From the NCBI GenBank assembly GCA_002849045.2, contig NCRO01000272.1, positions 1 through 11,930 of the forward strand: a DNA stretch of 11,930 bases. Reading direction: 5' to 3'. A model generated the notes under the pieces. It did no database searches. It saw only the letters and a program-made list of their open reading frames with translations, and was not told the origin of the DNA. This document shows positions 6,799-11,930 of this stretch, in pieces (within the stretch, counting starts at the first letter, position 1; each line of letters begins with the position of its first letter). The DNA comes from Candidatus Sediminicultor secundus. Lineage in GTDB: Bacteria > Atribacterota > JS1 > SB-45 > 34-128. The position numbers and the translations under genes were made by a program.

Positions 6799-7413
6799 AT
6801 GTATAAACAAATCCTTAAAGAATTAAAAGAACATATTCCTTTTACTGCTATCGGAGCAGCTACCGGAATAATTATGATAATATTTTTGCAAAAACTACCC
6901 TCCAAATTTTCCTATAATATTTTTTATACCCTTCACCCTCTCCATGTTTTTTTAAGTGCGTTGGTTACTACCTCTATGTATAATTTTTATAAATACGGAA
7001 CGGGTAAGAAAAAATGTAACCTGGGAATTTTAATCCTCATCGGTTATGTGGGCTCTATCGGAATAGCTACATTAAGTGATTCGGTAATCCCCTATCTGGG
7101 TGAAATTTTGCTCGATCTGCCCCATCGAGAAATTCATTTGGGTTTTATTGAAAAATGGTGGCTGGTCAACCCCTTAGCCTTATTCGGAATTGGAATAGCT
7201 TTTCTCAAACCCTCTACGAAGTTCCCTCATTTTGGTCATGTTCTCCTTAGTACCTGGGCTTCACTCTTCCATATTATTATGGCTTTAGGACAGACCTTGA
7301 ACTGGTTTACCTGCATTGGTATTTTTATTTTTTTGTTTCTCTCTGTTTGGTTGCCCTGCTGTGTAAGCGATATCGTATTCCCTCTTTTATTTGTAAAAAC
7401 ACCAGAAAATTAA
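6799..7413 (+). CDS. Unidentified polytopic membrane protein, histidine-rich
   Basis: A 204-residue protein I cannot assign to a named family. It has about six hydrophobic helices (roughly residues 12-32, 43-62, 74-98, 122-137, 146-164 and 168-198) and no cleavable signal. Polar residues recur at helix ends: HPLH (46-49), SDSVIPYLGE (93-102), PHREIHLGFIE (108-118), PHFGH (143-147), H158 and a C187-C188 pair, a pattern that could bind a metal or heme inside or at the surface of the membrane, though this is inference. The ATG start has a G-rich site (GGGGGAAAG) directly upstream and AAGGA further up. It is a single gene with its own promoter, divergent from nfo and convergent with the transporter operon, so context gives no function. 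Confidence 0.8.
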   Translation: MYKQILKELKEHIPFTAIGAATGIIMIIFLQKLPSKFSYNIFYTLHPLHVFLSALVTTSMYNFYKYGTGKKKCNLGILILIGYVGSIGIATLSDSVIPYLGEILLDLPHREIHLGFIEKWWLVNPLALFGIGIAFLKPSTKFPHFGHVLLSTWASLFHIIMALGQTLNWFTCIGIFIFLFLSVWLPCCVSDIVFPLLFVKTPEN

Positions 7414-7596
7414 AAATATAACTCTAGGCACACTTAATTAATAGTTTTGTTAACGTATTATACTTTGGTGATGGAGAATTTATCAAGTGAACGAAAAAAA
7501 GAAAAATTTAAAGTTTTTAGAAGGAAAAGGGAAGAGATGGATTCCCGCCTGCGCGGGAATGACATATAAGCCTTTATTTATAAGGAAGATTGGTTT
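7414..7596. other. Convergent intergenic region
   Basis: This 183-nt gap separates two convergent genes. Apart from the GC-rich palindrome at 7541-7560 it is AT-rich. I see no hairpin followed by a U-run for either flanking gene, and no open frame of note. Confidence 0.6.
7541..7560. repeat. GC-rich palindrome, ATTCCC-N8-GGGAAT type dispersed repeat
   Basis: The 20 bases ATTCCCGCCTGCGCGGGAAT form a perfect 8-bp stem (ATTCCCGC with GCGGGAAT) and a 4-nt loop, in a much more AT-rich gap. The pattern ATTCCC-N8-GGGAAT is that of the neisserial dRS3 element, and similar GTCATTCCCGC...GGGAATCC repeats are widespread in other bacteria; here GGATTCC and GAATGAC flanks are also present. There is no adjacent U-run, so any terminator role would be weak. 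Confidence 0.7.
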
Positions 7597-8487
7597 TTAA
7601 TTTTTTAATCTTGGGTCTAAGATATCTCTCAAACCATCTCCTAACATATTAATCCCTAAAACGCAGATAGCTATAGTTAAACCCGGAAAAAAACTTATCC
7701 AGGGGGCTCTACGGAGGAAAACTTTTCCCCCACTAAGAATGTTCCCCCAGCTGGGAATTTCCGGCGGTATACCTACACCTAAAAAACTAAGACTTGCTTC
7801 AGATAGTATAGAATAGGCAAAAATCATAGTACCCTGAATAATAATAGGGGCTACACAATTAGGGAAAACATGTATAATAGCAATCCTTAAATTACCAGCT
7901 CCTAATGCCCGGGCCGCTTCCACATACTCCAGTTCCATCTGCACCAAAACTGCACTTCTTACCACCCGGGTCATACGAGGAGTATAAACTATAATAAGAG
8001 CTATAATAACATTGCTTAACTTAGAACCTAAGACTGCCATCATGGTAATCATTAAAATAATAGAAGGAAACGCCATAAAGGCATCTAAAATACGCATTAA
8101 TATTTCATCGACCTTACGAGAAAAACCTGCCAGTAGCCCAAGAATCGAACCAAATAAAGTAGTAAAAAAAAGGACGCTTATCCCTACTACCAAAGATATT
8201 CGCGAAGCAGAGAGAACTCTACTAAAAAGATCTCTACCAAAACGGTCTGTTCCAAATATATAGTCTTTATCTGGGTTCTGCAATCTAATATCGGGATCCA
8301 TATCTCCCGGATCATAAGGCGCTATTATCGGAGCAATAATGGCGATAATAACTAACAAACAAAGAACAATTATCCCAAATAAAACTGCTGAATTTCGGTA
8401 GAAAATTTTAAACCGTGAAAAAATATTTTCATTAATCTTTTTTTGTATAGTGTTTCCATCATTTTCTAATAAAATTAAATCTGCCAT
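7597..8487 (-). CDS. Peptide/nickel-type ABC transporter permease, DppC/OppC-like
   Basis: A 296-residue inner-membrane permease. An N-terminal cytoplasmic stretch is followed by a first membrane helix (about 34-56), the conserved GTDRFGRD (79-86) and then five further helices. The EAA loop that contacts the ATPase is at about 189-210 ([11 protein letters not shown]...), and the protein ends in [12 protein letters not shown] (282-293), as is typical for the DppC side of family-5 importers. The ATG start has GAGGTG 5 nt upstream, 10 nt after the stop codon of the partner permease. It is the last gene of the operon in this direction; the next gene is convergent, so no ATPase gene follows. The substrate cannot be read from the permease. 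Confidence 0.95.
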   Translation of the reverse strand: MADLILLENDGNTIQKKINENIFSRFKIFYRNSAVLFGIIVLCLLVIIAIIAPIIAPYDPGDMDPDIRLQNPDKDYIFGTDRFGRDLFSRVLSASRISLVVGISVLFFTTLFGSILGLLAGFSRKVDEILMRILDAFMAFPSIILMITMMAVLGSKLSNVIIALIIVYTPRMTRVVRSAVLVQMELEYVEAARALGAGNLRIAIIHVFPNCVAPIIIQGTMIFAYSILSEASLSFLGVGIPPEIPSWGNILSGGKVFLRRAPWISFFPGLTIAICVLGINMLGDGLRDILDPRLKN

Positions 8488-8497
8488 TTAGCACCTC

Positions 8498-9442
8498 TTA
8501 ATACTCAATTCGGGGATCAATTATTACATATAAAACATCGGTTACTAAATTGATAATAACCCACATAGCGGCAATATATAGAACTATACCCTCAATCACC
8601 GGATAATCTCTGGTAAAAACAGATTTTATTAATAGGCGGCCAACTCCGGGAATATTAAAAATTTGCTCGGTTACTACTGCCCCGCCCATTAAATTGGCAA
8701 AGGAAAGTCCGATAATGGTGATAACCGGAATTAAAACATTTTTTAAAGCATGTTTATAATTTACCGTTAACTCTGATAAACCTTTGGCTTTCGCTGTTCT
8801 AACATAATCACTCCTTAAAACCTCCAACATATTAGACCTGGTCATTCTGGCAATTAATGAGGTTTGTCCAAAAGCTAGGGTAATAGCTGGCAGAATTAAA
8901 TATCTCAAACTTTCACCTAATCCCGCACTTAAAGGTTTGAATCCAGCCGGGGGTAATATGGAAAGCCTAATGGAGAAAAATAAGACCAGCATTAACCCTA
9001 ACCAAAAATTAGGAATAGAGACTCCGGCAGAAGTTATCACCATTATTATCCTATCTAAAAGATTATTATGGTTAATAGCAGCTATCACCCCGGTTATTAT
9101 CCCTAAAATAATGGCCAGAATAACTCCTAAAACAGTTAAAGTTAAAGTTACCTTAAAATGTTCGAAAACTACCTCGGTAACTTGCTGCCCCTGAAAAAAA
9201 AGAGACATACCAAAATCCCCTTTAATTACATTAGAAATCCATTCTACAAATTGAATAGGAATTGGCCGGTCTAAACCCATCGACCTGGAAAAAGCATCAA
9301 TTTCTTCTGGGGTTGCCTCAGGACCTAACATCATAGCTGCCGGATTACCGGGAATTAAATGTATGATAAAAAAAACAAAAATCCCAACAATGAACATAAC
9401 GGGGATTAATGCTAAAATTCTTTTTAGTATATAATTAGTCAA
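8498..9442 (-). CDS. Peptide/nickel-type ABC transporter permease, DppB/OppB-like
   Basis: A 314-residue permease with a first membrane helix at about 9-29, the periplasmic PGNPAAMMLG segment (31-40), five more helices and the EAA loop at about 212-235 (DYVRTAKAKGLS...). It ends in DPRIEY, a normal DppB terminus. It forms the translocation channel with the DppC-like protein encoded downstream. The start is TTG (9442) with GAGGAA 5 nt upstream; starting here gives the family's usual N-terminus (xxYILKRIL). A 95-nt gap with a strong hairpin separates it from the binding-protein gene upstream, which may lower permease expression relative to the binding protein. Confidence 0.95.
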   Translation of the reverse strand: MTNYILKRILALIPVMFIVGIFVFFIIHLIPGNPAAMMLGPEATPEEIDAFSRSMGLDRPIPIQFVEWISNVIKGDFGMSLFFQGQQVTEVVFEHFKVTLTLTVLGVILAIILGIITGVIAAINHNNLLDRIIMVITSAGVSIPNFWLGLMLVLFFSIRLSILPPAGFKPLSAGLGESLRYLILPAITLAFGQTSLIARMTRSNMLEVLRSDYVRTAKAKGLSELTVNYKHALKNVLIPVITIIGLSFANLMGGAVVTEQIFNIPGVGRLLIKSVFTRDYPVIEGIVLYIAAMWVIINLVTDVLYVIIDPRIEY

Positions 9443-9477
9443 TTATATTCCTCAATTCTAAAGTATATTCGACTTTA

Positions 9478-9520
9478 ATTTAGAAGTCGGATACAATTAT
9501 CTTATATCCGACTTCTAAAT
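9478..9520 (-). repeat. Strong intercistronic hairpin between binding-protein and permease genes
   Basis: A perfect 16-bp inverted repeat, 9478-9493 with 9505-9520, around an 11-nt loop. It lies just downstream of the solute-binding-protein stop codon on the transcribed strand and has no U-run after it. The inner arm (9484-9493) can instead pair imperfectly with a third arm at 9466-9475. A likely role is protecting the binding-protein mRNA end or partial attenuation, as in other importer operons where the binding protein must be made in excess. Confidence 0.75.
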
Positions 9521-9537
9521 CTTTAACTATTCTCTTA

Positions 9538-11073
9538 TTACTCTTTCCATACATTCCAGAAGAATATTTCATTCATATTTTTAAAACCCTGGACATTTTT
9601 AGCTGCAATCCTAAAGTTTGCATAATCTCCTACTTTAATGGTGGGAACCTCGGTATAGAAAAGTTCTTGAATTTCTTCCATCAATTTATATCGTTTGCCA
9701 AAATCGGTTTCAGTTGCTAATTTGTCCATTAATTCAATAAGCTTTGGATTTTCCCACCAGCCGGCATAAGCTGGATTCAAAGGTGTAAACATAGTGGGGT
9801 CAGGTTTTGTAGTCATACCCGTACTAAAAATATTCCATAATTCTGGATTTTTTCGCCTATCTGCAAGGGTGGCCCATTCCATTGCTTGTAAATCAATATT
9901 AAAGCCAGCCTTCTCTAATTGATTTTTAGCAGCTAAAGATAAATTGTATTCCAAAGGACCGGACATCCAAACAATCTCTTCTCCTTTATATCCAGCTTCC
10001 TCTAAAAGTTTTTTAGCTTTTTCAATATCTCCCTGATTATATTTCTCTTTACCAACATCAGACCACCAGATTTGCTCTTTTAACATAATACTGGGGTCTA
10101 ACCTCCAGAATGCTTCATCTCCGTATCCAGCAGCTAAAATCGGACCCATATCCAGAGCAGTTAAAAAGGCTACACGCATCTTCACCTCACTCATTATTCC
10201 GGCTCGCTTATTAAATTGAAAAGCAAACCAGGCTCTGGGAGCAGAAGGCAATACTTGTATGTCGGGATGATCTTTAAGCCTATTAAATTCATCTACCGGT
10301 ACAAAGTCGGCGAAATCATATTCCCCACCTTCAACACTGGTTAAACGTACCGCTTCATCTGAAATAGGAATAAACTGAATTTCATCAACATAAGCTACTT
10401 TTTTACCACCAAAACCATTGGCTGGAAATTCAACGGGCTTGTAGTCTTCAAAACGAACCACCTTAATATATTGGTGAGGTTTCCATTCTACAAATTTAAA
10501 TGGGCCTGTCCCAATATTTTCTTCCACCGGTTTATCAGGATATTTTTCACATATATCCTTGGGGTAAATAAAAGCTCCACCGTTAGGCATAGCCAGGGAA
10601 ACTAAAGTAATTCCGGTAGGTTTGGTAAGTTGTATTTCAAAAGTTAATGTGTCTTTAACTTCAATAGAAGCAACATTCTTGAAAATAGTTTTACCATACT
10701 TACTCATACCTCCCCAACGCTTTACTGAAGCAACCGCGTCTTCTGCAATAACATCCTGACCATTGTGAAACTTTAAACCTGGTCTTAGTTTGATAGTATA
10801 AACAAGTTTATCCTCACTTATTTCTGGTAAATCAGCGGCTAACATAGGAATGGGATTTAAATTTTCATCTAAGGAATATAAGCCTTCAAACATATGATAT
10901 CCGACTACGAAGACTAAAGTTGTGCTGGAAGCATGGGGGTCAAGAGTTGGGGGGTCGGCATCGAGGACGACTTTTAAAACTCCCCCCTTTTTTGCTTCAG
11001 CAGCAGAAGAGGTTACAAACAACATCATGATACATAAGGTTAGAATTAAAACTAAAAAGACTTTACTTTTCAT
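9538..11073 (-). CDS. Family 5 extracellular solute-binding protein (DppA/OppA-like)
   Basis: A 511-residue binding protein. Residues 1-26 form a Sec signal peptide (basic MKSK, hydrophobic core, cleavage near SSAAEA); C14 follows LTL and does not fit a lipobox, so the mature protein should be soluble in a periplasm and not lipid-anchored. The SBP_bac_5 fold is marked by the N-terminal DADPPTLDPHASS (38-50), KLRPGLKFHNGQ (95-106) and the family hallmark IGTGPFKFVEW (187-197). It captures an oligopeptide or similar solute and delivers it to the two permeases encoded downstream; ligand identity is unknown. The ATG start has AAGGAGGT 9 nt upstream. It is 22 nt after the amidohydrolase gene, so the two are probably cotranscribed. 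Confidence 0.95.
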   Translation of the reverse strand: MKSKVFLVLILTLCIMMLFVTSSAAEAKKGGVLKVVLDADPPTLDPHASSTTLVFVVGYHMFEGLYSLDENLNPIPMLAADLPEISEDKLVYTIKLRPGLKFHNGQDVIAEDAVASVKRWGGMSKYGKTIFKNVASIEVKDTLTFEIQLTKPTGITLVSLAMPNGGAFIYPKDICEKYPDKPVEENIGTGPFKFVEWKPHQYIKVVRFEDYKPVEFPANGFGGKKVAYVDEIQFIPISDEAVRLTSVEGGEYDFADFVPVDEFNRLKDHPDIQVLPSAPRAWFAFQFNKRAGIMSEVKMRVAFLTALDMGPILAAGYGDEAFWRLDPSIMLKEQIWWSDVGKEKYNQGDIEKAKKLLEEAGYKGEEIVWMSGPLEYNLSLAAKNQLEKAGFNIDLQAMEWATLADRRKNPELWNIFSTGMTTKPDPTMFTPLNPAYAGWWENPKLIELMDKLATETDFGKRYKLMEEIQELFYTEVPTIKVGDYANFRIAAKNVQGFKNMNEIFFWNVWKE

Positions 11074-11082
11074 GCTTAAATT

Positions 11083-11090
11083 ACCTCCTT
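11083..11090 (-). promoter_or_regulatory. Consensus ribosome binding site of the solute-binding protein
   Basis: Minus-strand AAGGAGGT lies 9 nt before the ATG at 11073. It is the strongest Shine-Dalgarno site seen in the window, in keeping with high expression of a binding protein. Confidence 0.8.
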
Positions 11091-11095
11091 AATTT

Positions 11096-11930
11096 TTATT
11101 CATCTGAATAGTTGTAAAAATCTGAAGTATTGATTGAGCTTATTTTTTCTTCACCTACCTTACCTTTAAAATATAAACTATCTTTTAAATTGATCACCTC
11201 CAAAGGTATTTCTTGTTTTTTCAACTTATGCGCCCCTCTCTCTGTAACAATCAATCTACCCGAATTATTAAATATAATTCTGGAAACCATACATGCCCGC
11301 CCTTTGATTAAAACAATTTCAACCTTAGTGCTATCCGGATCAAAAATTGTAATATCAGCATCTGCTCCGATAGATAAACGACCTTTATTCTTTAACCCCA
11401 GTATTCGTGAAGGGGTTAAACTTATTTTTTGAACCAGCTCACTTAAAGTTAGAGCGCAAAATTTTACGAGCGGTAACCCGTGAGAAAGAATACAATTTCT
11501 CGGAATTGCCCCTGCATCACTGCTAATGGCATCTACCACAAAATTTCCATTTTTATCCCTTTCTGTAACACATACTTCAGCAGATCTTCTACGATTAATG
11601 GGAAAACAAATACCCACTTTATAGTCGTGTTTTTTCCAATAATTAATTGCCTTATCGCCATAAATATATTTCATTCTATTGCCTACTAAAGTATATACTC
11701 CGGCATATTTTACTCGGAGAGCCTCTTCTAATCCTTCTTTACTCACCTGATATCCTTTAGCCCGTAAAGCGTTACACAGTACATAACTCCTTGGCACGCC
11801 ATTCCCATTAATTCCTCCATAACAAGCATTATGTATGGCTAAATGACTCTCAGAAATAATATTAGGGGATTTCTTTAAAATATCCATAGTCTTTTTTAAT
11901 TCTGATAAAGGGTCTTCAATATAACCGCGA
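11096..11930 (-). CDS. Amidohydrolase-family enzyme, C-terminal part (continues beyond window)
   Basis: The frame stays open upstream of the internal ATG at 11887 through the window edge (14 more codons, RGYIEDPLSELKKT), so this is a 3' fragment of 277 codons and not a gene starting at 11887. Counting from that Met, ISSDAG (121-126) would supply the last metal-binding Asp of an amidohydrolase barrel, and SRILGLKNKGRLSIGADADI (160-179) is the classic segment where the chain returns to the small beta-sandwich domain, as in dihydroorotase, hydantoinase and N-acyl-amino-acid deacylase relatives. The metal-binding HxH is off-window, so the exact reaction is unknown; hydrolysis of an amide, cyclic amide or ureido compound is expected. 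It is the first visible gene of the operon with the solute importer, suggesting it acts on the imported substrate. Confidence 0.85.
   Translation of the reverse strand, partial: RGYIEDPLSELKKTMDILKKSPNIISESHLAIHNACYGGINGNGVPRSYVLCNALRAKGYQVSKEGLEEALRVKYAGVYTLVGNRMKYIYGDKAINYWKKHDYKVGICFPINRRRSAEVCVTERDKNGNFVVDAISSDAGAIPRNCILSHGLPLVKFCALTLSELVQKISLTPSRILGLKNKGRLSIGADADITIFDPDSTKVEIVLIKGRACMVSRIIFNNSGRLIVTERGAHKLKKQEIPLEVINLKDSLYFKGKVGEEKISSINTSDFYNYSDE

Noticed and set aside
6720..6905. Minus-strand open frame of 61 codons overlapping the start of the membrane-protein gene
   Set aside because: It overlaps the promoter leader and first helix of a better-supported gene and shows no family features.
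7541..7560. GC-rich hairpin as a bidirectional terminator
   Set aside because: No U-run follows immediately on either strand, and the flanks fit a dispersed repeat better; a minor termination effect cannot be excluded.
9478..9520. Strong hairpin as a factor-independent terminator of the binding-protein gene
   Set aside because: The bases after the stem on the transcribed strand are a mixed AT sequence without a U-tract, and codirectional permease genes of the same transporter follow.
11096..11887. Complete 263-residue amidohydrolase starting at ATG 11887
   Set aside because: The frame remains open to the window edge, there is no Shine-Dalgarno site before that ATG, and the N-terminal metal-binding part of the fold is missing, so it is a fragment of a longer gene.

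Overview
The window is AT-rich bacterial DNA from what looks like a metagenome-type assembly: the first 51 bases end in a sequencing-library transposon end, so the left edge is an artefact. Gene style (AT-rich, clear Shine-Dalgarno sites, several TTG and GTG starts, tight operons, a YprAB/MrfAB-type repair pair) resembles Firmicutes or a candidate phylum such as Atribacterota. The solute-binding protein has an ordinary signal peptide with no lipobox cysteine, which points weakly to a two-membrane cell. The taxonomic guess is low-confidence inference.

Layout. (1) 1-51: adapter remnant. (2) 53-469, minus: 5'-part of a HAD-family hydrolase, cut by the artefact. (3) 524-856, minus: small KdgF-like cupin. 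(4) 941-6613, minus: a compact DNA-maintenance gene train in the order nfo (AP endonuclease IV), mrfA (DEAD/DEAH helicase with zinc-binding C-terminus), mrfB (DEDD exonuclease), radC (JAMM-domain protein) and a zinc-ribbon Nudix hydrolase; apart from a 54-nt gap after nfo, the genes are 2-3 nt apart or overlap. (5) 6799-7413, plus: an orphan histidine-rich membrane protein of unknown function, divergent from nfo, with its own sigma70-like promoter. (6) 7414-7596: convergent intergenic space holding a GC-rich palindrome of a dispersed-repeat type. (7) 7597-11930, minus: an operon of a partial amidohydrolase, a family-5 solute-binding protein and two DppB/DppC-type permeases; a strong hairpin separates the binding-protein gene from the permeases.

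How it fits together. The nfo-mrfA-mrfB-radC-nudix train could supply abasic-site cleavage, helicase and exonuclease functions for bulky or crosslink damage, a RadC protein of unclear role, and a possible nucleotide-pool cleaner. The right-hand operon probably imports a peptide-like or other amide-containing solute and hydrolyses it with the amidohydrolase; no ATPase subunits are visible. I see no tRNA, rRNA, CRISPR array, insertion sequence or phage genes. No gene-free stretch exceeds 300 bases. The most informative items for follow-up are the repair cluster, the unidentified membrane protein and three distinct intergenic palindromes.
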